DNA of 64,000 nt from Synechococcus sp. CS-1325 (GCA_025128135.1 JAHLYW010000025.1:1-64000); one strand, 5' to 3'. Numbered from the stretch's first letter, positions 1 through 8,171 are shown. The notes: generated by a model not told the origin, from the letters alone. Numbers and translations are program-made.

Positions 1-222
1 CGGTGTGGTGCTGCACCATGCCGTCGATGAATCGCAGGTCGTAGGTGGCGCCGGCCGGACCGACGTCATGGGCGTGGCCGGCGTGGGCCGGGGCGGCCAT
101 CCCGGCATGTCGTGGTGGCCTTCGTGATTCATGCCACCGGGTGGCTGGGCCAGGGCGGGGGCCACCAGGGCAAGGCTGCTGAACAGCCCGATCAAGGTGG
201 TGGAGAAACAGGGCGGGCGCAT
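1..222 (-). pseudogene. DUF305-family secreted protein, 5' part, frameshifted and cut by the window edge
   Basis: Read on the minus strand from the ATG at 222-220, the first ~37 codons encode a signal peptide (hydrophobic LIGLFSSLALVAPALA) followed by a His/Gly/Met-rich stretch. The same frame then becomes non-protein-like, while the neighbouring frame continues with HAHDVGPAGATYDLRFID and GMVQHHT, the typical start of the DUF305 domain (a ferritin-like four-helix fold with Met/His, often linked to metals). The two halves lie in different frames, with the switch near 100-115, so this copy carries a one-base frameshift, either real or a sequencing error. The rest of the domain lies outside the window. 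Assignment of the domain is fairly secure; its function is not established. Confidence 0.6.
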
Positions 223-517
223 GGTGGCTGGATGGGATCTGCTCACCGTATGGTCTCCACTCGGCAGGAGAGTCAAGGCCTGTGGGCGCAGCAGCTCCGT
301 GCCGGCAGGTGATGGGCCTGGGGCGCACGCTCGGTCCCCTGCGCCACCATGCCGGGTGAGGCCAACAGCAGGCAGCCGTTCAAGGAGGCGTGATGGTTAG
401 GTACGTCTCACCTTGATCGGAGTGACCACGCTCGATGCCCGCCCACAGCTCGGGCGGACCAGGCCATGAGCAGAGCCTCCCTGACAGCTCTGCCTTGCTG
501 GAAGCAACGCCAATCAC

Positions 518-1636
518 TCATGGACGATCGCTGTGCCCATGCCGGTGATGCCCATCGCTGACGTGCGGGTGCTCGTGCTCGATCGGGGCATGGTCATGCT
601 CATGGGCATGCCAGTAGGCCTGCAGGAGATGGCCTGTGCCCTGGTCAGCGCCAGGATGCCCGTGGCTGTGGTGGGGGTCACTTCCGGATGGGTCGTGGCG
701 GTGACGGTGGGCATGGCGGAGCGTCTGGTGCCGATGCCAGTGGGAATGATCTTCCTTGAGCAGCAGGGCCACGCCGAGCACCATGGCGGCGGCGGCCATC
801 GCCATGGCGCCGGTGAACGGCTCGCGCAGCACCAGCAGGGAGAAGAGAAGACCCACGAAGGGGGCCGTGGAAAACACGAGGGCTTCGCGGGCCGCACCCA
901 GGTGACGCAGCGCCAGCAGATCCAGCCAGATCGAGAGCCCGTACCCGAGCGCGCCGATGACCAACAACCCGACAAGAGCCGGCCAGGCCGGCAGGGACCC
1001 GCCGGCAACGAGGGCCAGGAGGAGCATGGGGCCGGAAGCCCCGATGGCCTTGAGCAAGGCGATCTGCAGGGGGTCGCGCAGGCTCAGGCGCTGGCTCAGG
1101 TTGTTGTCGATCCCCCAGGCCAGGCAGGCTCCGGCGATCAGCAGGGAGCCCTGCAGGGTGGCTCCGTGCAGGGAGCTCTCGGTGAGCAGCACGGCACCGG
1201 AGAGGATCAGCCCGGCCGCGATCAACCCCCTACGGCTGAGGTGTTCGCGGCCGACCAGCACCGCGATCAGCAGCGTGAACGCCGCTTCTAGGTTCAGCAG
1301 CAGCGAGGCGGAGCCCGCCGAAAGCAGGGTCAGCCCCTGCACCAGGCAGATCGGACCGACCATCCCGCCCAGCACGGTGAGCCCCAGCAGCGGTGGAAGA
1401 TCTCGGCGCTGAACGGGGGACTCCTGCTGTTGCTGGCGAACCACCCCCCGCACCATCAGCAGCCCGAAGGCCGCACCGCCGTAGAGCAGCCCCGCGATCA
1501 TCAGCGGCGAACCTTCACGGCTGAAGACGCTGATCAGCGGAGCGCTGAGACCGAAGAACAGGGCGGCCAGCAGACCGGCGATCAATCCACGCCGTTGTGG
1601 GTTCTCCCTGGCCTTCATTGAATGGTCGTGGACCAT
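518..1636 (-). CDS. EamA/DMT-family transporter with histidine-rich C-terminal tail
   Basis: A membrane protein of the drug/metabolite transporter superfamily with about ten hydrophobic segments in two EamA repeats (for example GLIAGLLAALFFGLSAPLIS near the N terminus and FVGLLFSLLVLREPFTGA in the second repeat). After the last segment comes a tail of roughly 75 residues very rich in His and Asp (HSHWHRHQ, HAHRHRHD, HAHEHDHAPIEHEHPH), which looks like a metal-binding region. I chose the ATG at 1636 because GAGAGGCTTGAGG lies just upstream; ATG at 1618 and 1684 are alternatives. The 5' end meets the remnant of a histidine kinase on the other strand. The substrate is unknown; export of a transition metal is an inference from the tail. 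Confidence 0.8.
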   Translation of the reverse strand: MVHDHSMKARENPQRRGLIAGLLAALFFGLSAPLISVFSREGSPLMIAGLLYGGAAFGLLMVRGVVRQQQQESPVQRRDLPPLLGLTVLGGMVGPICLVQGLTLLSAGSASLLLNLEAAFTLLIAVLVGREHLSRRGLIAAGLILSGAVLLTESSLHGATLQGSLLIAGACLAWGIDNNLSQRLSLRDPLQIALLKAIGASGPMLLLALVAGGSLPAWPALVGLLVIGALGYGLSIWLDLLALRHLGAAREALVFSTAPFVGLLFSLLVLREPFTGAMAMAAAAMVLGVALLLKEDHSHWHRHQTLRHAHRHRHDPSGSDPHHSHGHPGADQGTGHLLQAYWHAHEHDHAPIEHEHPHVSDGHHRHGHSDRP

Positions 1637-1699
1637 GGCCTCAAGCCTCTCGCACCACATTCGATCCACTTGCACCGTTCTCATCCACGTGTGCTTTCA

Positions 1700-2520
1700 G
1701 CTGCGAAGGCGCGGGAGCTGGATTGGGGCTACCTGCAGATCGGGCGCAATTTGCGCGGGCTGGAGGCGGAACGGGAGCGCCTCTGGTGGGCGACTCAGAC
1801 GATTGTTGTGCTTGCCCTGCTGGTGGCGGGACTGGCCAGTTGGTGGTTTTCTGGTCTGGCGATGCGGCCCACGAACTGCGCGCACCTCTGGCCAATCTGC
1901 TGGCGGTGGTGGACGCTCACAGGACGCAGCCGCCGGATGACGCCGTCGCCAGGGAGTTGATGCTGACAGCGGTCTACGGGCAGGGACAACGGCTGAGCCG
2001 CTTGATCAGTGACCTGCTGTTGTTGGCCCGGCTTGATGGTCCCGAGGTGGCAGCGGCAGTGCAGCCGTGCTCCTTGTCACTGATCGCGCGCGATCTGCTG
2101 GAGGAAAGCAGCGAAGCGGCGGCGGCGGCAGGGCTTTCGCTGAGGCTGGTGGTTGGTGATGAAGATCTCCACGTTTTGGGGGTGGAATCAGATCTTTATC
2201 GGTTCGTGTCCAACCTGCTCCAGAACGCGATTCAATACACGCCCCCAGGCGGTGAAGTGGTGCTGAGCCTGAGGCGTGAGGGAAACCGTGGGTGGTTTCA
2301 GGTGCAGGACAGTGGGATCGGCATCACACCGAATGATCAGCACCGCATCTTTGATCGCTTCTTCCACAGTGATCCAGGGCGCTCACGTCGTCATGGCGGC
2401 ACCGGCTTGGGGCTCTCGATCGTGACTGCGATCGTTCACCGCCATCGCGGCAAGATCTCCGTCGCTTCCAGGCCGGGATGCGGAAGTGTCTTCACCGTGG
2501 TTTTTCCGATCGCTGGTTAA
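1700..2520 (+). pseudogene. Sensor histidine kinase remnant (RppB/NrsS-like), internal deletion with frameshift
   Basis: The 3' part from about 1858 encodes a complete kinase core: phospho-acceptor box DAAHELRAPLANLL, N box NLLQNAIQYTPPGG, G1 DSGIGI, F box IFDRFF and G2 GGTGLGLSI. Immediately upstream, in another frame (about 1706-1870), is the expected membrane region: GYLQIGRNLRGLEAERERL, a transmembrane segment, then SWWFSGLAMRP. The linker normally found between MRP and DAAHELR is missing. The joint lies in GCGATGCGGCCC, which can encode both AMRP and DAA, so a short microhomology deletion probably fused the two parts out of frame. The periplasmic N-terminal half is also gone. No response regulator is adjacent. 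The membrane and catalytic parts can no longer be made as one protein. Confidence 0.75.
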
Positions 2521-3158
2521 CGCAATCGCGCCGACCGCCGTGGTGCTGATAGCAACGAACACAGTTCAGCTGGGTTTTCAGCTTCCACCACCACCAGATC
2601 GCCCTGGCCTGGGCGGGATCGGTGGGAAGCGGGTGTGAGCAGGGCGGAAGTGGCTTGTGGCCTCGCATCAAATCCGGGGCAATAAACTCACGCGCAGAGA
2701 TTGCCGGGTTTTTCAATGAACTCCTGGGTGCAGTTCACCCCGAGTTCTTGTCACATTCTGCTGTCTTTGCCGGTGATGAAGCCGCTGAGCAGGCAGCAGA
2801 TTCCGATCGCCAGGAAAAGCCAGGCAGAGAAGCCCACCAGCACCTGACCGATTGCCACACCGGCCACGATCACCAGCCAGGGGCAGCAGCGTGGCCATGG
2901 GCTGAATGGCAACAACGCAGGCCGATCCGTTGCCGAGCTGCTCGTCATCGATGGAACGGTGGGCTCCGCAGGAATCATTGGCCTGGCTGTGCGGGGCCTG
3001 GCTCGCATCCAGTCACAAGGCAGCATCAATCTTCTCTCCAACCTAATGGGCAGCAAGGTCAGACAACACAGCCGTTGCATGGATCAACAACGAGTTGCTC
3101 CGGTTCCAAGGGGTCTGTCGCCCTTCCCCCCAGACTGAATCCACAGGCTTCCGGGGTG
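2521..3158. other. Intergenic stretch without a supported intact gene
   Basis: No reading frame here looks like a complete gene. On the minus strand about 2751-2900 encodes a hydrophobic piece (LVIVAGVAIGQVLVGF, then LFLAIGICCLLSGFITG) that resembles a short DUF2892/YgaP-type membrane segment but has no convincing start. On the plus strand about 2905-3075 reads as AELLVIDGTVGSAGIIGLAV and RGLARIQSQGSINLL without a start codon. Both may be debris of genes, in keeping with the kinase pseudogene just upstream. No terminator or RNA was recognised. Confidence 0.4.
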
Positions 3159-3599
3159 ATGAACCAGGCTTCGATCAATCCGGCCCTGCGGCTGATCACC
3201 CTCTGGATCGCCTGGCTGCTGGCGATGCTGTTCCACGTGGACCTGGGCCTGATGCCCCTCTTCCACGGCCAGTCGCCGGAGATCCACAGCCATCTGCCGG
3301 TGGGGGCACTGCCCTGGCTGTTCGGGGCGATGCTCGGCTACTTCCTGCTGCCGCTGATCGCGATCGTGCTGATCGCCTACGCCGCCACCGCGGCCGCTCC
3401 GGCGCTGCGCTGGCGACCCTGGCGAAGGATCCACTTCTGGTTCAGCGTCGTCTACTCGATCACCAATGGTCCCCACCTCCTCGCCGACCTGCTGGTGCCC
3501 GACGCCCGCTTCGATCAGATCGTGTTGATGCTGGCCCTCACCGTTTTCGGGCTGCTGATCAACAGGGAGGCCTGGCGCTGGTGGCGCCAGGCCTGCTGA
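3159..3599 (+). CDS. Hypothetical four-helix membrane protein
   Basis: A 146-residue protein of about four predicted membrane segments (LITLWIAWLLAMLFHVDLGL; LPWLFGAMLGYFLLPLIAIV with LIAYAATAAA; FWFSVVYSITNGPHLLADLL; IVLMLALTVFGLLI). The start is the ATG at 3159 in GGGGTGATGAACCAG, preceded by a GGGGTG element; the frame is open far upstream, but that part is low-complexity and not protein-like. It is convergent with the methyltransferase at 3607, with only a few bases between them. I do not recognise the family; polar residues His, Asp and Asn within the helices could matter but no function is proposed. Confidence 0.6.
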   Translation: MNQASINPALRLITLWIAWLLAMLFHVDLGLMPLFHGQSPEIHSHLPVGALPWLFGAMLGYFLLPLIAIVLIAYAATAAAPALRWRPWRRIHFWFSVVYSITNGPHLLADLLVPDARFDQIVLMLALTVFGLLINREAWRWWRQAC

Positions 3600-3606
3600 C
3601 CATCTC

Positions 3607-4254
3607 TCAGCCGGGCTGGCGCCAGAGGCCGAGCCATTCGTCGTGGCGCGAATCCACCGAACCGGTGGCCGGCTGCCAGATCTCCGCCACCAGGCCCCCT
3701 TGGCGCAACTGGGCCTCGACCAGCTCGGGATCGCTGCCCCAGGGCGGGCCGCCGGGACGGCTGTGGCACCAGAACAGAGCCAGCAGCCAGCCACCCGGTG
3801 CCAGCAGCCGGCACACCGTGGCGATGTAGTCGTGCCGTTGGCCGGGATCGATGGCGCAGAAACAGGTGTGCTCCACGATCCCCTTGATACTCCCGGCCAT
3901 GAGACCCGCTGCTTCGAGGGCCTTCCGGTCGAACAGGTCGGCCTGGAGCCACTGCAGGCTGGTTCTGGCCTCGCCATGGAGCCTGCGGGCCTCGCTCAGG
4001 GCCACCTCGCTGAGATCCAGGCCGATGGCTTGGAAGCCGAGTGTCTCCAGCAGGGCGGCCTCATGGCCGCGGCCGCAGCCAGGCACGAGCACCCGGCCAG
4101 GCGCCTGGGGCGCCTGGGGGTGGCTGCGCAGGAATCGGCTCAGCGGCGGGGCGGGCTGGCCCAGCTCCCAACCGTCGCCGCCTTCCCGGTAGCGCCGGTT
4201 CCAGAAGCTCTCAGCAGCGGCAGGCAGGGAGGGGCAGAGCGGCTCAGGATGCAT
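3607..4254 (-). CDS. Thiopurine S-methyltransferase-like SAM-dependent methyltransferase
   Basis: A 215-residue class I methyltransferase of the TPMT family. It begins with the family signature SFWNRRYREGGDGWELGQP, followed by the SAM-binding motif VLVPGCGRGHEAALL, then IGLDLSEVALSEAR (acidic residue for the SAM ribose) and the later EHTCFCAIDPGQRHDY segment typical of this family. Members methylate thiols, halides or other soft nucleophiles in the cytoplasm; the substrate cannot be read from the sequence. Its start codon overlaps the stop codon of the DUF3122 gene (TGATG at 4254), so the two are probably translated together. Confidence 0.85.
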   Translation of the reverse strand: MHPEPLCPSLPAAAESFWNRRYREGGDGWELGQPAPPLSRFLRSHPQAPQAPGRVLVPGCGRGHEAALLETLGFQAIGLDLSEVALSEARRLHGEARTSLQWLQADLFDRKALEAAGLMAGSIKGIVEHTCFCAIDPGQRHDYIATVCRLLAPGGWLLALFWCHSRPGGPPWGSDPELVEAQLRQGGLVAEIWQPATGSVDSRHDEWLGLWRQPG

Positions 4255-4796
4255 CAGGGTGCCAGGTTCGTTGGCAGTGCATGGAGCGCCTGCACCAGCT
4301 CGGGTTGCAGTGCCACCAGGGCTGCGGCCGCCTGGTTGGCGATCGGCAGCTCCAGTTGCAGTGGCAGCACGTCGCTGGGCCTGGGGTCGAGGGCGCCGAT
4401 GTCGAACTGGGCCGAGGAGAGGGGGATCACTGCCTCCCCCTGCTGCACCAGTTCCTCACTGCGGTTCGGCAGCAGCCAGCTACTGCCGAGGCCATCGCTC
4501 AGTTGGAGTGGCTTCTGGTGATCCACCACCTGCCCGGGTGAGCGGGCCGTCAGGCGCAGGCGCCAGCCGGCTGGATAAGCGGGATCAGGCTGCTCGAACA
4601 GGTTCAGGCCCCAGAGATGGCCGGAAGAATCCGTGAGCGTCCAACGCTGGGGATCGGCTCCTGCCTGGGCCTGGAGCGGCAGCAGCAGGGCCAGAACCAG
4701 CAGAACAGCTGCGAACAGTGGTTTCAGGAGAGGTCGATGCAATCGCCAAGCCTCGGCAAATGAGCGCGCATGAGCCCCTGGAGATGAAGCAATCAT
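4254..4796 (-). CDS. DUF3122 family exported protein
   Basis: With the ATG at 4796 this is a 180-residue protein. A charged N terminus is followed by a hydrophobic segment (PLFAAVLLVLALLLPLQAQA) with a likely signal-peptidase site, then a domain beginning QRWTLTDSSGHLWGLNLFEQ that fits the cyanobacterial DUF3122 family. The mature protein is predicted to be periplasmic or lumenal. An upstream in-frame extension to 4937 would overlap the divergent DUF4079 gene and is not supported. The function of the family is unknown. It forms a two-gene operon with the TPMT-like gene. Confidence 0.75.
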   Translation of the reverse strand: MIASSPGAHARSFAEAWRLHRPLLKPLFAAVLLVLALLLPLQAQAGADPQRWTLTDSSGHLWGLNLFEQPDPAYPAGWRLRLTARSPGQVVDHQKPLQLSDGLGSSWLLPNRSEELVQQGEAVIPLSSAQFDIGALDPRPSDVLPLQLELPIANQAAAALVALQPELVQALHALPTNLAP

Positions 4797-4935
4797 AACG
4801 TTTTCTGCCGCATAAACGCTTACGCCGCTAATGATGAACCAGGAAAAGTCGATATCCGCCAGCCTGCTCTCCTCTGATCGGTTGCCGATGCAGCCCTTCC
4901 CAGCACCGGTATCCCTTCCCCCCACCTCAGTCACC

Positions 4936-5406
4936 ATGCCCTTCGCCCTGAACTTCGTCCACCCGCTGCTGATGTGGGTGCTGCTTGGCCTGATGCTCTA
5001 TTCCGGTTACCTCGGCTTCAAGGCCAGCTTGATCCGCAAGGTGAGCGCCGAGGAACGCAAAGCCATGCTTCCCCGGCAGTTCGGCCAGCGCCACGCCCAG
5101 CTCGGTGCGGTGATCCTCGGCCTCACCCTGCTGGGCGCCGCTGGAGGGATGGCTGTCACCTTCCTCAAGAACGGCAAGTTGTTCATCGGCCCCCATCTGT
5201 TCGTCGGTCTGGCCGTTGCCGTGCTGGTGATCGCCACAGCCTCGCTGGGGCCTTCCCTGCAGAAGGGCAAGGACTGGGCCAGGAGCCTGCACGTGGCCAT
5301 CAACGGAGGCGTGCTGCTGCTGTTCGGCTGGCAGGCCATCAGCGGCATCGCCATCGTTCAGAAGTTGTTGAGTTCAGCGGCATCACCCACACCCCTTGGC
5401 ACCTGA
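4936..5406 (+). CDS. DUF4079 family membrane protein
   Basis: A 156-residue protein with four predicted membrane segments (HPLLMWVLLGLMLYSGYLGF; RHAQLGAVILGLTLLGAAGG; GPHLFVGLAVAVLVIATASL; LHVAINGGVLLLFGWQAISG). Each segment is opened by or contains a His (HPLLMW, RHAQLG, PHLFVG, LHVAING), the four-helix, His-bearing pattern of DUF4079 and reminiscent of b-type haem membrane proteins. The start at 4936 (CACCATGCCCTTCG) places the first helix close to the N terminus. The next gene, a c-type haem protein, starts 5 bp downstream, so a joint redox role is plausible but inferred. Confidence 0.8.
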   Translation: MPFALNFVHPLLMWVLLGLMLYSGYLGFKASLIRKVSAEERKAMLPRQFGQRHAQLGAVILGLTLLGAAGGMAVTFLKNGKLFIGPHLFVGLAVAVLVIATASLGPSLQKGKDWARSLHVAINGGVLLLFGWQAISGIAIVQKLLSSAASPTPLGT

Positions 5407-5410
5407 TCCG

Positions 5411-6067
5411 ATGAACTCCACCATTCCTCTCCAACGGCTGGTACAGCTGGCTTGCTCCACCCTGCTGCTGGTGCTGGTCGGCGTTGGACTGTTGACGGCC
5501 CGCGTTGGTTCTGCCACGGCAGCAGAGGCCTCGCCGCCGATGGTTTCCCTGCCAGGGGGTTCGGCAGCCCTCTCCAAGGCCGTTGTGGCGATGGAGCAGC
5601 TCGATCAGCTGCGCATCTCCCTGGCCTCCACCCTCGAAGGCCGCAGCGAGGAGCCCACCATCGAAACGATGAAGGAGGTCTGCAAACCCGTGGGCCTGCG
5701 GGCCATCGCGATCGGCAAGGAGAACGGCTGGCAGGTGCGCCAGGTGGCCACCAAGTTCCGCAACCCCGACCACGCCCCCACCAACCTGCAGGAGCGCCAG
5801 GTGATCGATCTGTTCAGCCGACACCCTGAGATCAACGGGCTCTGGGAGCCGGCCGTGGCTGAAGAGGGCGTTGGGCTGAACTATTACCGCCGCATCAATG
5901 TGGAGGCGAGCTGCCTGGCCTGCCATGGCACCAAGGCGAATCGTCCAGCCTTTGTGAAAGCCAACTACCCCGACGACAAGGCCTTTGACTTCAAGTTGGG
6001 TGACCTGCGTGGCATGTATGCCGTTTACATGCCGGAGCTGAGCGCTGCGCTGGCTGTCAATCCCTGA
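5411..6067 (+). CDS. DUF3365 / Tll0287-like c-type haem protein
   Basis: A 218-residue exported protein: N-terminal hydrophobic signal/anchor (LVQLACSTLLLVLVGVGLLTA), then a Tll0287-like domain with the features TMKEVCKPVGLRAIAIGKEN, KFRNPDHAPTNLQE and YYRRINVEASCLACHG. The CLACH motif (Cys168, Cys171, His172) is the covalent haem c site. Related domains occur alone as small cytochromes in cyanobacteria or as periplasmic sensor domains. It acts outside the cytoplasm. The preceding DUF4079 membrane protein is almost contiguous, suggesting an operon in which the membrane protein and the cytochrome exchange electrons (inference). The 3' end overlaps the convergent Kir-channel gene by 43 bp. Confidence 0.85.
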   Translation: MNSTIPLQRLVQLACSTLLLVLVGVGLLTARVGSATAAEASPPMVSLPGGSAALSKAVVAMEQLDQLRISLASTLEGRSEEPTIETMKEVCKPVGLRAIAIGKENGWQVRQVATKFRNPDHAPTNLQERQVIDLFSRHPEINGLWEPAVAEEGVGLNYYRRINVEASCLACHGTKANRPAFVKANYPDDKAFDFKLGDLRGMYAVYMPELSAALAVNP

Positions 6068-6774
6068 GTGCAGACAGATTGGCATGGCTCAATCTGATTG
6101 AAGTTGGCGAATTCCAGCCGTGGTGGCGTGTCGTCTTCGTCGGCCATCATGTCGACGAAACGCTGGTCGAAGCGAATCTGGGCGAGCGGCAGCAAGCGGC
6201 GCATCCGCTGGCCCTCGGCGGAGCGCTCATCGATGGCCAGATAGGCCCGCAACTGGGACTCGATGATGGCGTTGCGGCGCTCATTGGCCAACCGAAACAT
6301 CAACGTGGGCAAGCCGTTGTAGGTGTGGACCGTGGCCTCCTGAGAGAACAGGATCCGTGCTGTGGATCTGGAAAAACGGCTGAAGACCAGACCGGTGATC
6401 AATGCGATCACGAACAACCCCAGCAAGGACTCGACGGTGACGAGCAGATTGCTGTAGAGGCTTGCCGGAAACAGCGCCCCGTAGCCGATCGAGCCCAGGG
6501 TATGGACGCTGAAGAAGAAGGCCTCCGCAAAGCTGGTGGTGGGTCCTGCTACCCCGGCGATTCCCTGGGGATCCAGAAAATAGAGGCCGGCGAACAGCAG
6601 GTTGAGGAGCAGGTGGCCGGAGGCGGCCAAGCCGAAGAACACGGGCCAGGGAACGGCCAGCAACAAGCGGTTGGGGTAGCGCCAGTGCCGGATCCAGTTG
6701 GCCGGATTCACGGCGGAAACAATGCCGCCATGCTTCTCAAGCCGCTCCCGCGGTCGCTGGCCCATGGCAGGCAT
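6025..6774 (-). CDS. Inward-rectifier (Kir/KirBac-type) K+ channel with shortened cytoplasmic domain
   Basis: A two-helix potassium channel of the prokaryotic Kir family. Helix 1 is WPVFFGLAASGHLLLNLLFA, the pore loop is SVHTLGSIGYGALFPAS with selectivity filter SIGYG, and helix 2 is LLGLFVIALITGLVFSRFSR. The cytoplasmic part starts normally (STARILFSQEA, YNGLPTLMFRLANERRN, EGQRMRRLLPLA) but then jumps directly to QRFVDMMADEDDTPPRLEF and FNQIEP, which resembles the very end of KirBac proteins. About 80-100 residues of the Ig-like domain appear deleted in frame. The ATG at 6774 or 6765 fits (AGGG precedes 6765). It is divergent from sqr and shares its regulatory region. Confidence 0.8.
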   Translation of the reverse strand: MPAMGQRPRERLEKHGGIVSAVNPANWIRHWRYPNRLLLAVPWPVFFGLAASGHLLLNLLFAGLYFLDPQGIAGVAGPTTSFAEAFFFSVHTLGSIGYGALFPASLYSNLLVTVESLLGLFVIALITGLVFSRFSRSTARILFSQEATVHTYNGLPTLMFRLANERRNAIIESQLRAYLAIDERSAEGQRMRRLLPLAQIRFDQRFVDMMADEDDTPPRLEFANFNQIEPCQSVCTQGLTASAALSSGM

Positions 6775-6792
6775 CCCTGGCGACGCCGACAA

Positions 6793-6832
6793 CAATCTTA
6801 ACCCCTTTATGCATGTATCCGCATTAAGATTG
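6793..6832. promoter_or_regulatory. Divergent kir/sqr regulatory region with probable ArsR-family operator
   Basis: Two nested symmetric elements lie between the Kir-channel and sqr start codons. The outer one is a perfect 9-bp inverted repeat, CAATCTTAA (6793-6801) and TTAAGATTG (6824-6832). Inside it, TTATGC (6807-6812), eight bases, then GCATTA (6821-6826) matches exactly the spaced word found upstream of the neighbouring ArsR-type gene at 8529-8548. The shared word in two promoters next to the regulator makes it the best operator candidate; binding has not been shown. Confidence 0.65.
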
Positions 6833-6854
6833 CGGTGAACCCAGTTCCCCGCCC

Positions 6855-8150
6855 ATGGCTCCGCTCAAAGGCGGCGGACACCGTCACCACCAGGTTCTGA
6901 TCGTGGGCGGTGGCTCAGGCGGGATCACCGTCGCCAGCCAATTGCTGAGGGCCCGGCCTGGCCTGGATGTGGCGATCCTGGAGCCCTCCAGTGTTCACGA
7001 GTACCAGTCGGGCTGGATCCTGGCCGGCGCCGGCCTGCTCCCCTACGAGCAGACCCATCGCTCGGAGGCCGCCGTCATTCCGACAGGCGTTGTCTGGATC
7101 CAGGACAGCGCCACCACGTTCGATCCCCAGGCCCACCGGGTGATCACCGCAGCCGGTGAAGCGCTCAGCTACGACCTGCTGGTGGTGGCCATGGGCCTCC
7201 AGCTCAACTGGGGTCAGATCAAGGGGTTGCCGGAGGCACTTGGCCACCACGGCATCATCAGCACCTATTCCCGCGCCCACCTCGCCGCCACCTGGGAGAC
7301 GATCCGCGGCTTCCAGGGGGGAACCGCCCTGTTCACCCATCCCGCCACGCCGATCAAGTGCGGCGGCGCCCCCCAGAAGGTGATGTACCTGGCCGACGAC
7401 ATCTTTCAGACCACCAGCGGCGTGGGGGTGAACACCCACGTGATCTTCTGCACTGCCCTGGCGCAGCTCTATCCGGTCAAGGCTTACAGCGCCACCGTTG
7501 AGCGCGTCGTGGCGCGGCGGGGAATTGAAACCCGCCTGCTGCGCAACCTGATCGAGGTGCGCGCTGAGGAGCAGGTGGCCGTGTTCGACGTGCGGGAGGA
7601 AGGCCGTGAACCCTTCCGGGAAGAGATCGGCTACAACCTGCTGCATGTGGTGCCACCGATGGCGGCGCCGGATGTGGTGGCCCACAGCCCCCTGGCGATC
7701 GAAGGACCGGGCGGCTGGGTGGAGGTGAACAAGGACACCTGTCAGCACAAACGCCACGCCGATGTGTTCGCCCTCGGCGATGTCAGTTCCCTGCCCACGG
7801 CGAAGAGCCTGGCCGCCGTCCGCGGTCAGGCGCCGGTGTTGGTGGCCAACCTGCTGGCGCAGCTCGATGGACGCCCGCTGCTGGCCCACTACGACGGCTA
7901 CACCGCTTGCCCGCTGATCACCAGCTTTCACGATGTGGTGATGGCGGAGTTCGACTACACGCTCCAGCCGGTCAGCTCCTTCCTGGTGGATCCCACCAAG
8001 GAGCGCTGGAGCATGTTCCTGGTGGAAACCCGTGTATTCCCGTGGGTGTATTGGCACCGGGTGCTCAAGGGCCGCCCGCACGAAAGCCGCTTCCTGAAGC
8101 CGTTCGCACCGCTGGTGCGCGCTCTGGGCCTTGCGCGAAAGGAAAGCTGA
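6855..8150 (+). CDS. sqr: Sulfide:quinone oxidoreductase, SQRDL-like (type II)
   Basis: A 431-residue FAD-dependent disulfide oxidoreductase that oxidises sulfide and passes electrons to membrane quinone. The N-terminal dinucleotide-binding motif is VLIVGGGSGGITVASQL; the second nucleotide region ends in ADVFALGDVSSLPTAKS. Two cysteines occupy the positions expected of the redox pair of mitochondrial-type SQR: Cys169 in TPIKCGGAPQKVMYL and Cys352 in GYTACPLITSF. The C-terminal part (WVYWHRVLKGR) is suited to membrane attachment. A convergent ArsR-type gene follows and cysK lies beyond it, so sulfide oxidation, sensing and assimilation are grouped. Expression is probably controlled through the operator at 6793-6832. 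Confidence 0.88.
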   Translation: MAPLKGGGHRHHQVLIVGGGSGGITVASQLLRARPGLDVAILEPSSVHEYQSGWILAGAGLLPYEQTHRSEAAVIPTGVVWIQDSATTFDPQAHRVITAAGEALSYDLLVVAMGLQLNWGQIKGLPEALGHHGIISTYSRAHLAATWETIRGFQGGTALFTHPATPIKCGGAPQKVMYLADDIFQTTSGVGVNTHVIFCTALAQLYPVKAYSATVERVVARRGIETRLLRNLIEVRAEEQVAVFDVREEGREPFREEIGYNLLHVVPPMAAPDVVAHSPLAIEGPGGWVEVNKDTCQHKRHADVFALGDVSSLPTAKSLAAVRGQAPVLVANLLAQLDGRPLLAHYDGYTACPLITSFHDVVMAEFDYTLQPVSSFLVDPTKERWSMFLVETRVFPWVYWHRVLKGRPHESRFLKPFAPLVRALGLARKES

Positions 8151-8171
8151 CCAGGCCAGCAAGCGAGCCGT

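Noticed and set aside
2751..3080. Minus-strand frame with a DUF2892/YgaP-like hydrophobic part
   Set aside because: Only the last 50 residues look real; no plausible start, and the other half is not protein-like. Kept only as a note on the gap.
2622..3158. Long plus-strand reading frame continuous with the membrane protein at 3159
   Set aside because: Composition is low-complexity and charged with no domain; the ATG at 3159 begins the credible protein.
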